64,000 nucleotides of DNA from contig NW_003101680.1 of assembly GCF_000003855.2 (NCBI RefSeq), forward strand, positions 5,435,510 to 5,499,509, written 5' to 3'. The notes beneath the pieces are model-generated. The model saw nothing but the letters and a program-made list of their open reading frames with translations. It searched no databases and had not been told where the DNA came from. The translations under genes were made by a program, and so were the position numbers. Source of the DNA: Blastomyces gilchristii SLH14081 (taxonomy: Eukaryota > Ascomycota > Eurotiomycetes > Onygenales > Ajellomycetaceae). Below, one piece after another: positions 45,378 through 58,169 of the stretch (positions within the stretch are counted from its first letter, which is position 1; each line of letters starts with the position of its first letter).

Positions 45378-48300
45378 CTAATCAATTTCCATCTCTTCAT
45401 ATTCAGATACTTCTGAGTTGAGCCATTTTCTTGTAGCTGCTTGAGTTTCTGATAGAAAGTCTATTAAGTATTTAAGTTCTGTCTCAGTTGAGAATAAGAA
45501 CCTCATATTTAATTGATTTAAATCATACTTCTTCTTTAATCTGACTCTGAGACTATTGTATAATGCACAATGCATTACAATATGCTCAGGATTCTCATTT
45601 GTATTACAGAATGAGCACTCTGTTGAATCAAATCTATCATCAAATCTTTGTATATAGGATTTGAAATAACCATGTCCTAGTTTTAGCTGAATTATGGATG
45701 AGAATATTTTCTTTTTGCATTTAATTGAACAAGATTTCCACTTTGGTTTTGTCTCAAATCTTGAATAATGTATGCTCTTCTTTTGTTTCTGCCAGCTTTC
45801 ATTCCACTTGTTTAAACAAGATTCTTTTATCTTTCTCTTTATGAAAGACCAGGACACTGTTTTTTGAATAGATCTGCTTAATTCTGAACCCTTTTTTGCA
45901 GCTGAATCAGCCAATTCATTGCCATGAATATTCATATGAGCAGGAACTCAATGCAGGTAAATTATCAGTTTAGATATTCTTCTCTTTTGAATTTTCAAAA
46001 CAGAGTTTAAAATCAGGTCAAGATTCATTTGATCATTATGAATCTGACTATTTCTAAGTCTTTTTAAAGCAGCTTGACTATCAGAGAATATTCATGTCTC
46101 TTTCAAACTATTTCCTCTTTTATGAGATTTTATTTCAATGAGTTTGAAAGCTTTCACTATTGCAAATAGTTCAGCATCAAAGACTTCAGATTCACAGCCT
46201 AAATTTCAGAAATCTGAGATAAAATTGATATTATCTTCAGTATAAGCAATGCCTGCATCTAATCTATTCAAATTCTCATTTTTTGAGTCATCTGAGTAAA
46301 TCAGAATAGAGTCTTTTATATTGATTATAGAGATCTTCTTCAAATGCTGTTCATATTCTCTCTCTTTAGATAGTTCACTTATTTGTAAGTCTATGAGAGA
46401 TTTCAGCTTTTCTCTCCAGAGAGATATCTTCTCATGATCAATTTTCTCAACATTTAATGAAGAAAATTGATTCTTAATAAGTGAACATAGTCTATACAGT
46501 TGAGAGGGCATTTTCTTTAAAGCATTATTCTCATTTCAATCAAGAAATCTATTCCAATCCAGTTCATTTCCTGAGTTAATTGATGAAAATGAAGAAGAGA
46601 CTCTTTCTCTGATTATATGATTTAAGCTCATCTTTATAACTCTCAGAGCATAGTTCATACAGGTCTTTTCAAATTGAATAGCAGAAGATGGAATTGAGGC
46701 TTCAATTTTCATTGCTTTAATAGGAGATGATTTGAATGCTTTCAGAATTCTTCTCAAAGCTCTGTTTTGTAGACTTTGAAACAGTTCAGTGAAGTTATCT
46801 TGATTATTTCATCAAACTTGAACTCTATAATCAGCTACTGAGATAATACAGGCTATGTACAACTGTCTCATAGCCTGAAAAGATAAACCTCTCTCAGTAT
46901 TTGATAGTCTGATTATACTATTCAGTAGTCTCTCTGCCTTGATGATTCTTTGTTGAATATGATATTTAAAATTCAACTTGGAGTTTAATCATACTTCTAG
47001 CCATTTGACATTCAAACTGGGTTTAATCTCTTTATTCAGAAGAGTTAGACTTAGTTCTTTCTCATTAAATCTGGAAAAAAAGTGAATTAACTCAGTTTTA
47101 TTCATATTAAATTGAATTAGATTGATATCTGCTCTAACAAAGATTTCCTTTGCTGCTTTCTCAATCACTTCTAAATTCTCTTTGATTGTCTTTGAACTGT
47201 AGAGAAGATCAATATCATCTACATAACTTGAAGATCTCACTATTTTCATCTCTCTATTCTTGAATAAATATGCAGTGTATATTGCAAATAAAACAGATGA
47301 GATTGAAGATTCTTGTGATACTTCTATTTTTATCTCAGTTTTATCTTGTTTTCTTCCATCAAAGAATAGTTGTATAATTCTTTTAGACATAAAACAATCA
47401 ACTCATTTTATTAGAGAAAGTGACAGTTTTAACATCTTCAAAGTTTGAATCATCTTAGACTTTGAAACATGATCAAATGCATCTTTTATGTCAATAAAAA
47501 CTGCAGTTGAGACCAGGTCTTCATGCTTTGCTACTTGAACATCATGAAGAACTGAGAGAACAGTGTTAATTGCAGAACATTGTTTTCTATCTCTCATTTG
47601 TTCATTAAATAGAAGAGAATCACTAATAGCACTTATAAAAGATAATCTAGTAGCCATTATCTTTTCTAGAACTTTTCTTAAACAGTTCAACAGAGATATT
47701 ACTCTATATGACTTAGAAACTGAAGCTTTTCTATTAGGTTTTGCAAGGATTACTTCAGTAGCTTCTCTCCAGCATTCAGAATGATAATCATTTCTTAAGA
47801 GATTGAAAAAGAGCTCAAAATATTCATTCTTCAAGTAGGAATATGTGTTTTGAATAATTAAATGATTAATTAAATCAGGCCCTGCAGTAGTTTTAATTGA
47901 ACTTGAGAATATTACTGACTCTAGTTCATCACCTGTAAGCTCAAGCCATTCCCAGTTATTTTCATCAATATATTCATGAAATGACATATTCTTCTCTTCT
48001 AAATATGATGAGTTTTGAAAGAGAATTCTTATAAAAGCTTGACATTTTTCCTCAAAAGAGTTTGCTGTATACAATTCATTCTGAAATTCATATTCTAAGG
48101 TTGGAAGCTTTGCTACACTTCTTGTTTTAGTATAGTTGAAGGCTTTAAAAACTTCTTTTTCTTATGCTTCTTCAAGAAATTTGTTCCAGCAATCTGTTTT
48201 GACTTTTTTAATATCTGAAAAATATTCATTTTGAATAGCTTTGAACTCTTCATCAGATATTAAGTTATTCTTTCACTCTCTCTTAGCAGTGGCTAGTTGC

Positions 48301-49323
48301 TTTCTTTTAGAAGTGATATTCTCATTTCATCAAGATTTGAAATACTCAGAAGACTTTTTCTTTGAAATATTTTCTTCAATACTTGTTAGAAGAATAGATG
48401 TAATCAGCTTTACTCTATTCTCAAGCATTTCATTTGAGATATCTTGACTTTGATTTCAATAAAGCTGACTCTGTCTTTCAGATTTCAGCTGTTTTACTCT
48501 TTCTTCAACTGCTTTTCAATCAGCTTTTTCAAAGTTATACTGATTAGAGAGAAGAGGATTTTCACTTCTTTGTTTTTTACTCAGTTCAATATCAAATTGA
48601 ATGATCTCATGATCTGATTCTGAGGTTTCATTTGAATCAATAAACCAGTTTATAAGTCTTTTTTCAATTAGATTTTGTGATATAAAAGTTAGATCTATAA
48701 TAGATTTCTGTTTCATGCCTTTTCTAAAGAATGTTTGTTGATCAGACTTGTTAACTAAATCTATTGAATGCTTAAAAGTTCATTCAATCAGTTTATCTGC
48801 TCTTACTGCTCTTATGCACTCTGAGTTTCATCAGAGATAATGTGCATTGAAGTCTTCTGTAATTATAGAGTTTTTTAAGAGAGTTATATTCAAAAATCCT
48901 CTATCAATTGTCCAGGTATTGTTGTTTTCTTTCAATGACTTTTCATTATAGATATTTATAAGTTGAATAGTATCAAACTCATTCTCTTTATCTATAATAT
49001 CACCCACTAGAATATCAGAGTCAGATATGATATCAAATCTCAAATTAAATTGATATCTTGATCTTTTTCTCTCATAGATCACTACTCTTGATTTTATCTC
49101 AGATTTTTCAGAGAGAAAGTAGTAATAGCTTAAATGAGAAATGATGTACTTTTACTCAGTATCAAAGTTTGATTCTTGAAGAAGTACAAAGTCAACTTTT
49201 TATTCAAATACAATCTGAAGACAAGAATAAATGCAATTTGAGTTTCTATTCACATTATTTTGAATAAATGTGATTTTTGAAGAGTTTTTAAAACTTTTTT
49301 TGTTGTTTTTGTTGTATATTCAT
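45378..49323 (-). pseudogene. LINE2 ORF2 (endonuclease, RT, RNase H), few lesions
   Basis: About 1315 codons from MNIQ at 49323 to EMEID at 45378. Endonuclease pieces lie at 48516-49082 (IDLTFISQ, SDHEIIQFDI, matching the D-x-T/F and S-D-H motifs). RT lies at 46989-48074 with SYRVISLLNCLRKVLEKI, FIDIKDAFDHVSKSK and SYVDDIDLLYSS, so the catalytic Asp pair is kept. RNase H and a C-terminal HxxC-type zinc segment (CSFCNTNENPEHIVMHC) lie at 45378-46511. Breaks are mainly single stops, for example TGA where SLIKW is expected at 47,400. It is not functional as it stands. Confidence 0.85.
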
Positions 49324-49352
49324 AATAAGAGAGAGTAGAGATAGAGTAGAAT

Positions 49353-50972
49353 CTAATTTCTATCATCAGATAGTAGATTATAACTATTTTGAAAAGTAGA
49401 AATCTCAACTGCTTGCATTATATCTAGTTTATCATCAGAGTCATTTCTCAATTCTCTAATCTTAACAGAAGTTTGAGGATTCAAATTCTGTTTGCACTTA
49501 GCTGGAGAGTTGAAGTTTGAAGATCTAGATAGTTGAGAATTTCTTCTTTTTAAGCTTGCAGTTGTAGATTTACTAGCTTGACTTTTCTCTTCAGTTTTAG
49601 ATTCACTTTGAGCTTCATCTTTTCTCCAGTTCTTCTGAGTTCTTGAAGTAAATACACATTCTTTTGAGCTAGATGCATGTTTTTCTTTGCAATTGAAGCA
49701 CTTAAGCAGAGTATGTTGACATATTTCACCTCTTTTTAAGCATGTTTCATAATTATGCTCACTAGTTTTGTGATCTCTAGCACAGAATGCACATTTTGAG
49801 TCTCTGAAATAAGAGATTACAAAGTGTTCATATCTTTGACAGTTTGAACACTGTGTTTGAGCTTTGAGATTCATTTTTGAGTCTTTGTATTCATGAACTC
49901 TCATTTTCAAATCTGCTACTCTTACTTCAGAGATTCTTGATTGTTCAAGTGTCTTTGTATATACTAGAACAGAGACATTTCTTCTACTCTGTCTGAACTC
50001 AATTCAATTAAGTCACACAGGCTCTTTTCTCAGTTGAATAGAATTGTATTCTTTCAATTCATTTTTGAGAAGTAGTATTCCTTCCTCACAGTCAAAGATT
50101 TCAACTGAAATATCATGAAGAATGAATTTATCTCACTTTTCATCTCTCTCAGATAGAATTGTTGTATTTAACAGAGATTCTACTGCTGACTTTCAGAGAT
50201 TCTCATTCTGAATAAGAAATTCTGCACTGAATTCAGGCATTGTGATCAGAATGATGGAGTTTTCAAAGAAGAATGACTCAATTGAAGCTATAACTGGTTT
50301 TTGAACTTTAATATCAGTCATTAACTGAGAAAAGAACTGCTGATTGATTTCATTTCTAATTCTGAAAATGAGGTTTGAGTTTAGCTTATTTCTCTGCAAT
50401 ATGTCCTGATTTGAGACTTTGAGAATAAGTCTTCTATTTCTGAAGATTTGAAGATTTTTCTCTTTTTGCATTTTTTTCTTCACTCTTCTATCAATAGAAG
50501 TATGAGCAGTATTCTTCTCAGTTTTCTCAGAATTTTGAGCAGGTTTTGAGATAGCAGATTTAGAGATAGTAGGTTTGAAGACAGCAGATTCTGCTGCTTG
50601 AGTATATATTTTCTTCTAATTTAAAGAAGAAGAAGAAGATGAAGTAGAAAAGAAGGAAGAGCAAACTGAAGAGTCAGTGATTGTATTAGGAATTTTCAAA
50701 GTTTTTTGAACTGTGTTTGAAATTCCAAGTTTGAACTTGATCACTTTCTGTAGTTATCTAGTCTGAGCATGAAGAATTAACAGAACTTCTTCATTTATCT
50801 CACTCAGACACTGCTTTTCAAGAATTTTACTTGCTTTTTCAAGTTTCTATATTTCAAGAACTTGTCATTTCTCTATTTCTTCTTTCTTTCTTCTCTTCAG
50901 AATTTCAATCTCAGAAATAGCATCTGAGAAAGCATCCTTTTCCACATCAACTGAGTGTACTTTCAAACTCAT
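49353..50972 (-). pseudogene. LINE2 ORF1 (zinc-knuckle gag-like protein), few lesions
   Basis: Starts at 50972 (MSLKVHSVDVEKDAFSDA) with a Lys/Glu-rich coiled-coil-like segment. The 185-residue open C-terminal piece carries a cysteine array: CSNCQRYEHFVIS, CAFCARDHKTSEHNYETC and CFNCKEKHASSSKEC, i.e. CCHC-type knuckles as in other Tad/jockey ORF1 proteins. The first knuckle has Glu where Gly is usual before His. It ends 30 bp before ORF2. Confidence 0.8.
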
Positions 50973-52665
50973 TGTTCTTACTCAATGAAAAGTTGGTCAG
51001 ACTAATTCAATTGAGATATTTAAACTCTTTTGAATTGAAAAGTTAGTCAGACTGTTTCAATTAAGAGGTTTCTAAGTCTGTTTTCAATTGAAAAGTTGAT
51101 CAGACTATTTCAAAAGAAGAATAACAGACTTTTGTGTATAAAACACCTGATTTTTTTTCACACTAGTTCAGTAACTAGGTTAGATTTTTAAAGAGAATCT
51201 AATAAACTAAAATTGATTTTTAAGATAAATCAATAAAACCTTTACAATCTCTTTCTTAGGATACAGTGAGAAAAAGTATGATATCAATTAATAATAAATC
51301 AGATAATATGACAGTTTTTGAGAGAAAAACTGATAAAAAATAAATCAATTTTTTGCAGAGAAATTGATTAACACTATTCAATTTTATTCTAAATTATTCA
51401 ATTCTTCTCACACAATAAGTGTGCAACTTAAATCAGTTAATAAAGAGTGTAAAAAAGAATTAAGTATTAATGAAAGCTCTTCAGTCACTGAAAAAGTAAT
51501 TCTTACTTAAAAGAATATGAAATTATGATAAAAAATAACTCTGTTTTTAATTCTTTGTAAGAATATTGTATAAAACTCAGAGAAAAACACCTTACTTTTT
51601 CAAGAGAAGTAAAAAACTATTTCTAAGATCTTTTTTTTTTGCATTAACTGCTGCAGAAGAATGAGATAGAAACTGCTAAGATATGCACTACTGTATACTC
51701 TCTATCAAGACTTTCCCTCTTCAGAGTCTTGATATTATAGAGAATATAAGTCTGTTTCTATATGATAATGTAAATATTATCAGCAGGATGTAGAGGAACT
51801 GGTTATTTATATCTCAAAATAGAAGACTTTGTCAATGATTATATCAATATAGAGTTAATTCTTAAATTCAATAGAAATCTAGTGTTGCTGTTCTCAATCT
51901 CTTACAGAATCTATTGAATATTGAGATATTAAAACTAGATTTAATATATCTCACTGTGCAGGGATCAAAGGCTCAGTCAGACCTTGGGGTATACTGATTT
52001 TATAGTTGTCATGTCTGCCGATTATGTATCGAGTACAGTTGCTGAGGTATCTTTTTGTACTTTTCTGTCGGGGATGGGCCAGATTGAGACGGGTGGTACG
52101 AGGGTGAGACTTGGCGTTGATGTCTAGATACACTGAAGACAGACCGTGGAGGTTGCACTTCAGAAGTGGCTGTTGGTTATGTGCTTGATATTATCGCCGA
52201 GGTATCTTTTTGTATTTTTCTGCTGGGGATGGGCCAGATTAGGAAGGGCGGTACAAGGGTGGGACTTGGTGTTGGTGTTTTGGAACATCAAAGATGGACA
52301 GGGTTTTCGCGGAGATTGCTCCTCAGATATCTCCACAACTACAGACCGGGGATCTTCCAAAATCGAGAAGATTGGTGCATATGGCTAGGTCTCTTCACCT
52401 TACAATTTGTATGGCAATTTGGCCCGGGGTTGTGGTGTGGTAGGGGAGAATGGGGGATAATCCCACACAGGAGTTTCGAACGACGTCTGGTTCACGTTTG
52501 GCTGGATAACTCCACCACCACACGGGGTATGCGGTCGGCGATGGGGTCAAAATGCTCGTATGATCGAGGGCTTTTCGATGGATCTATCGGCGGGTTCTTA
52601 TTCGAAAAATCGAGCGAGTTCGTGGTGGAGCGGTTCGAAAATTTCACTCTTCTTCTATTTGTATA
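50973..52665 (-). other. LINE2 5' UTR with tandem monomers
   Basis: A long non-coding leader. Two direct copies of a ~155-bp unit start at 52041 and 52196 (G-C-[TC]-GAGGTATCTTTTTGTA). The outer ~650 bp (51,960-52,640) retains normal CpG and GG/CC, in strong contrast with the rest. An open frame of 169 codons on the opposite strand here is not considered a gene. Confidence 0.7.
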
Positions 52666-52678
52666 TATACAGTAGTGT

Positions 52679-53185
52679 ATATCTTAGCAGTTTCTATCTC
52701 ATTCTTCTACAGCAGTTAATGCAAAAAAAAAAAAAAAGATCTTAGAAATAGTTTTTTACTTCTCTTGAAAAAGTGAGATGTTTTTCTCTGAATTTTATAT
52801 AATGTTCTTATAAAGAATTAAAAACAGAGCTGTTTTCTATCATAATTTCATATTCTTTTAAGTAAGAATTACTTTTTCAGTGACTGAAGAGCTTTCATTA
52901 ATACTTAATTTTTTTTTACACTCTTTATTAACTGATTTGAGTTGTATACTTGTTATGTGAGAAGAATTGAATGATTTAGAATAAAATTGAATAGTTTTAA
53001 TTAATTTCTCTGTAAAAAATTGATTTATTTTTTATCAGTTTTTCTCTTAAAAACTGTCATATCATCTGATCTATTATTAATTGATATTATACTTTTTCTC
53101 ACTGTATTTCAAGAAAGAGATTGTAAAGATTTTATTAATTTATCTTAAAAATCAATTTTAGTTTATTAGATTCTCTTCAAAAATC
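52679..53185 (+). mobile_element. LINE3, 5' UTR continued
   Basis: Resumes at ATATCTTAGCAG after LINE2 and runs colinear with the LINE1 and LINE2 leaders to 53185, where a short LINE 3' fragment is inserted after the target TCTTCAAAAATC. Confidence 0.85.
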
Positions 53186-53393
53186 ATTAATAGGTGTTGA
53201 AATACTGCAATTTGTAAACAGTTTTTGTATTCTGAGCTGGAATTTTCTGATTTTGCATATCTGAAATTGATAAGTGTATAATAGTTGACTCTATAGATAT
53301 AGGAAAAACCCTGAGAATTAAAGGTTCTCAGGTAGATGTCATAGTCTCTGACTGCATACATCTATAATTGAAGAATAATAATAATAATAATAA
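53186..53393 (+). mobile_element. 5'-truncated LINE fragment inside LINE3
   Basis: 208 bp corresponding to the last ~200 bp of the LINEs, ending in seven TAA-type units. It is flanked by the 12-bp duplication TCTTCAAAAATC (53174-53185 and 53394-53405). It contains the 3' stem-loop with the altered form CCTGAGAATTAAAGGTTCTCAGG. Confidence 0.9.
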
Positions 53394-53559
53394 TCTTCAA
53401 AAATCTAACCTAGTTACTGAACTAGTGTGAAAAAAATCAGATGTTTTATATATAAAAGACTTTTATTCTTCTTTTGAAATAGTCTGACCAACTTTTCAAA
53501 AGAGTTCAATAAATATCTCAATTGAAACAGCCTGATCAACTTTTCATTAAGTGAGAACA

Positions 53560-55552
53560 ATGAGTTCAAAAATACACTCAGTTGATATAGAAAAAGATGC
53601 TTTCTCAAATACTATTTCTGAGATTGAAATTCTGAAGAGAAGAAAGAAAGAAGAAATAGAGAAATAACAAGTTCTTGAAATACAGAAACTTGAAAAAGTA
53701 AGTAAGATTCTTGAAAAGCAGTGTCTGAGTGAGATGGATGAAGAAGTTCTGTTAATTCTTCATACTCAGACTAGACAACTACAGAAGATGATCAAGTTCA
53801 AACTTGAAATTTAAAACATAGTTTAAAAAATATTGAAAATTCCTAGTATAATCACTGACTCTTCATCTTACTCTTCTTCTTTTTTTTCTACTTCTTCTTC
53901 TTCTTTGAATCAGAAGAAAATATATGCTCAAGCAGCTGAATCTACTGTCTCTAAATCTGCTGTCTCAAAATCTGTTCAAAATCCTGAGAAAACTGAGAAG
54001 AATACTGCTCATACTTCTATTCATAGAAAAGTAAAAAAGAAAATGTAAAAAGAGAAAAACTTTCAAATCTTCAGAAATAGAAGACTTATTCTCAAAGTCT
54101 CAAATCAGAATATTCTGCAAAGAAACAAGCTAAACTCAAATCTCATTTTCAGAATCAGAAATGAAATTAATCAGCAGTTCTTTTCTCAGTTGATAACTGA
54201 TATTAAAGTTCAAAAATCAGTTATAACTTCAATTGAGTTATTATTCTTTGAAAACTTCATTATTCTGACTACAATGTCTGAATTCAGTGCTGAATTTCTT
54301 ATTCAGAATGAGAATCTCTGAAAGTCAGCAGTAGAATCTTTACTAAACATAATAATTCTATCTGACAGAGATGAAAAGTAAGACAAATTCATTGTTTATA
54401 ATATTTCAGTTGAAATTTTTGACTGTGAAGAAGAAATGCTACTTCTCAAAAATGAATTGAAAGAATACAACTCTATTCAACTGAGAAAATAGCCTGTATG
54501 ACTAAATTCAATTGAGTTCAGACAAAGTAGGAGAAATGCCTCTGTTCTAGTATATATAAAAATACTTAAACAGTCAAAGATCTCTGAAGTAAGAGTAGCA
54601 GATTTGAAAATGAGAGTTCATGAATACAAAGACTCAAGAATGAATCTCAAAGCTTATTATTATTATTATTATTATTATTCTTTCATTATACTTATATACA
54701 AGCGGAGCTTATGATGAGTCCTTGCATGATGTTAAATACAGATCAAGTGTTGATTATACAGAAGGAAATACAGGTGTTGAGATCACGCCAAGATAACAAG
54801 AACATAGGAAAATACAAAGAAGTGACAATTAGATACATGTGATAATAACTTCCCAGCTCAGGAACATAGAGCAATTCATTGAAGCGATTTGTACACCTCT
54901 GTATTTATTAGAAACATGAGGTGCTTGAGTTCTGGATTTAATGTATTCCCCTGCGGGTTTCGAACCCACGCACCTTGGTTTCCCACGCCAAGGTGCTACC
55001 GGGTGGCCGCATTAATCATTCGGCCACCGGGGCAATCTCAAAGCTTAAACACAGTGTTTAAACTGTCAAAGATATGAATACTTTACAATCTCATGTTTTA
55101 GAGACTTAAAATATGCATTCTATGTCAGAGATCACAAAACTAGTAAGCATAAATATGAAACATGCTTAAAAAGAGATGAAATATATCAACACACTCTGCT
55201 TAAGTGCTCTAATTGCAAAGAAAAACATGCATCTAGCTCAAAAGAATGTATGTTTGCTTCAAGAACTCAAAAGAACTGAAGAAAAGATGAAGCTCAAAGT
55301 CAATCTAGAACTGAAGAGAAGAGTCAAGCTAGTAAACTTACAACTGCAAGCTCAAAAAGAAGAAACTCTCAACTATTTAAATCTTCAAACTTCAATTCTT
55401 CAGCTAAATGTAAACAGAATTTAAATTCTCAAACTTCTGTTAAGATTAGAGAATTGAGAAACAACTCTGATAATAAACTAGATATAATGTAAGCAGTTAA
55501 GATTTCTACTTTTTAAAATAGTTATAATCTACTATCTGATGATAGTGATTAG
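53560..55552 (+). pseudogene. LINE3 ORF1, inactivated and SINE-interrupted
   Basis: Begins MSSKIHSVDIEKDAFSNTIS at 53560 and is colinear with the other ORF1 copies. The Ser-rich part, the FRIRNEINQQFFSQL segment and the Cys array (CFNCQRYEYFTISCF, CSNCKEKHASSSKEC) are recognisable. Stops are frequent, and a SINE splits it at 54657-55033. It ends at 55552. Confidence 0.8.
54657..55033 (-). mobile_element. tRNA-derived SINE, copy 2
   Basis: 377 bp, TAA-type tail at the left and tRNA-like head at the right. On the minus strand the head starts GCCCCGGTGGCCGAATG and holds a B box GGTTCGAAACC, better preserved than in copy 1. The target duplication is AATCTCAAAGCTTA (54643-54656 and 55034-55047). 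Inserted in LINE3 ORF1. Confidence 0.9.
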
Positions 55553-55581
55553 ATTCTACTCTATCTCTACTCTCTTTTAGT

Positions 55582-55747
55582 ATGAATATACAACAAAAAC
55601 AATAAAAAAAGTTTAAAAACTCTTCAAAAATCACATTTATTCAAAATAATGTGAATAGAAACTCAAATTGTATTTATTATTATCTTCAAATTGCATTTGA
55701 ATAAAAAGTTGATTTTATACTGCTTCAGGAACTGAATTTTGATGCTG
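55582..55747 (+). pseudogene. LINE3 ORF2, N-terminal endonuclease remnant
   Basis: MNIQQKQ start, then FIQNNVNRNSNCIYYYLQ, the beginning of the endonuclease domain. It is cut at 55747 by the LTR of Gypsy3. Confidence 0.8.
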
Positions 55748-56280
55748 TGTAACGTGGCAGAACCGAAGCGGTAGCTAGTCAGCGGCGTCACGTAGAGGTA
55801 GTTGTTTGAGAAGTCATATAAGTGTGCTTGACTATCTTACTTGAATAGCAAGCTCATAGACTACAGAATTATTACAAGAATATCTCAGATATGATACTTA
55901 ATATACTAAGAAGATTGTATGAGAAATGCAGAAACTCTTATATATATTTCAGTAGAAGAAAAACAAATCACTAACTTCTTTAATGAGAAGTCAGTATCTA
56001 GCTATTCTATATAGACAATGAGTAAATACTCTTCTCTCATTTCATGAGCAAGAATAGCTGAAGTAATACCTCAGTGATATCTCACTATTAAGAAAGAGTA
56101 ATCTGCTGACCTTGTATAGAAGTGAGGTTCTTATATTCATTAATCAGATCTTTCTATGATATATCTGAATAATGTTATAGAGTGGTTGAAAACTGGTTTA
56201 AATGAAATGAAATTATTCAGGTAAAAGTAATGAGCTATGTGAAACTGCAACAGAGTCTTGATATAGCTGAGAGTATGATA
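55748..56280 (-). repeat. Gypsy3 3' LTR
   Basis: 533 bp. The outer 60 bp (TGTAACGTGGCAGAACCG onward) is little mutated. The remainder matches the Gypsy1 LTRs after many transitions. Confidence 0.85.
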
Positions 56281-56799
56281 ATATTCTTCTCTTTAAGAGT
56301 ATAGTCTTAATATTCTCAAGATTATCAGATTAGAAATTATCTTTGTTATATAGTAATAGTTACTAACTGATTAATAGCACATATACTGTGTGTGATATAA
56401 AGAAATAGATGAGTTTTTCAGCTGACTGCATAGATCTTTCTTTTCTCATCTTTATTCAAATCAAACACATGATAAGTGAGTTTCTTATATATTGATTTGA
56501 AATGTGAAAAACATAGTTAATAAGTGACTTACAGATTATTCATTATATTTCATTCTATATATAAAATTCCCTGTAAAAGTGATGTGTTTTAGAGACAAAA
56601 CTAATAGTAGTGACAGAATTTTTTGAAAAGATCTCTTCTCTCTGTGATATATTTTTCTTCTCTCTCTCTCATCTGTAATAGTAAGTGCATGAGAGCATTA
56701 TTCTTGAGAGATAATAAGAGGCTTATTCTGATATTTTCTAGTGAATAATAAACATCTTCATGATGCAGCTGCAGTCTTCATGACTGTTAAGAAAGCTTA

Positions 56800-57670
56800 A
56801 TTAAAGATGAAGACAGTGATGTCAACAGATCATAGAAGTATCACTCTTATTATCACATCTTCTTCTTCTTCTTTCTCTGCTTCTCTTACAGTCACAGCAG
56901 TAGTCACTGTGTCTTACAGTGAGATGTTATCTCTTCTGCTGATCAGTTTGTCTGTATCTGATTCTTTTTCTACTTCTCTTATCACTGTTGTGATGTCACT
57001 CTCTTTCTCAGTCAACACAGTAGTGTATGACCTCATGTGATCATTTAGAGAGAACTCTGAGAAGAGCTTGATTCTGAAAACAGTGACTTTACAAAGCTCA
57101 ATCTGTAGTTTCTCTCTCACAGCATATCTGAGCCCTGCTCAGAATGCTGCTGAGTTAAGTCTGCAGAGTTTCACAGTTTCTTTATCTTCTTTCTATAAGA
57201 AGGCTTCAGTGTAGTCTCTGATCAGTATTATTATATATCTGCACTGCACTAAGCAGCTGAAGAAGAAGAGAATCTTATACACTTATCTCTTCTCTCACTT
57301 CTATTATTTCTGTTATATCTGTAACAATAACTTCTATCTCTCTGTAAGTATTATCTAGTATCTACTCTATAAGAAGGCATTGTATCAGCTCTGATAAGAA
57401 GCTCAGATGCTCAAGCAGTACAGAGTAAGAGTCTTAAAGCTTTAAGTATTGATAGATTTTATCAAGACTGAGAAGATCTCTCTTACTCATCTGTAAAAGA
57501 AGACAAAAGTGTGAATCTCTGAGATGAAAAAACATCTCAGAATGACTGACTCTAAGAAGAAGTCAGCTGATGCTACTGTTAAAAGCATCACAGAGATTAA
57601 TTACTAATTAAAGAGAGTCTCACTTCAATTAAAGCAGATAACTAAGATGCTTTGTAAATTGATAAGTTAA
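56800..57670 (+). pseudogene. Antisense accessory reading frame of Gypsy3
   Basis: Counterpart of the frame at 31558-32560, here on the plus strand and so again antisense to pol. It shares SEMLSLLLISLSV near 56,920 and MKKHLRMTDSKKKSADATVKS near 57,540, and stops at 57668-57670 at the same place as in Gypsy1. It carries internal stops. The function is unknown. Confidence 0.5.
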
Positions 57671-58169
57671 TACTTTAAGCATCTCTTATACTCTTCTACA
57701 GCATGCTTTTCTACAGTACTACAGTACTAACTTCTCAGCAGATAAAGATATCAGTGTCAGAGACTTTAACAGTGAAGAATGAGTTTGATAAGAATGTAAT
57801 TATTAATAAGTAGACTCTGATTTCTCTTTTTACTTTTTCAGTGAGCTGCAGCTCTATTAGAATAGCAGCAGTTCACAGATTAATAATATTAATCTTTTTA
57901 TTAATTTTAAATATTTCTTTTCTCTAACTGCTTCAGGAATTTTACACTTGTATAGTCTCATTAAACTTTTAAAAAACTCTTTGAGAGAAAATAGAAGAAG
58001 GATGCTACAGAGTTTATAAGATATCAGCTCATTACTGTGAGATCATCTCTAAAAAAACTCTTTGAGAAAAAATGAGAAGTCTTAAGCAGTATTTCTTACT
58101 CAATATCTCTGATATGTAACAAGACAGTCTCTACTAGCTATCTCATAGCTTGCAATCTCTTTCTCAGCA

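Larger units (their letters stand above)
45001..52665 (-). mobile_element. LINE2: Tad-like LINE, best-preserved copy, antisense inside LINE3
   Basis: A 7665-bp element with a TAA-type tail at 45001 and a target duplication TATACAGTAGTGT (44988-45000 and 52666-52678). The target is the LINE3 5' UTR. It has the same organisation as LINE1 but longer open pieces and intact RT YVDD, consistent with a younger insertion. Confidence 0.9.

Noticed and set aside
52166..52675. 169-codon open frame in the LINE2 5' end
   Set aside because: It lies in the antisense of a LINE leader made of tandem monomers. It is open only because this part is little mutated, and the corresponding LINE1 and LINE3 stretches do not keep it open.
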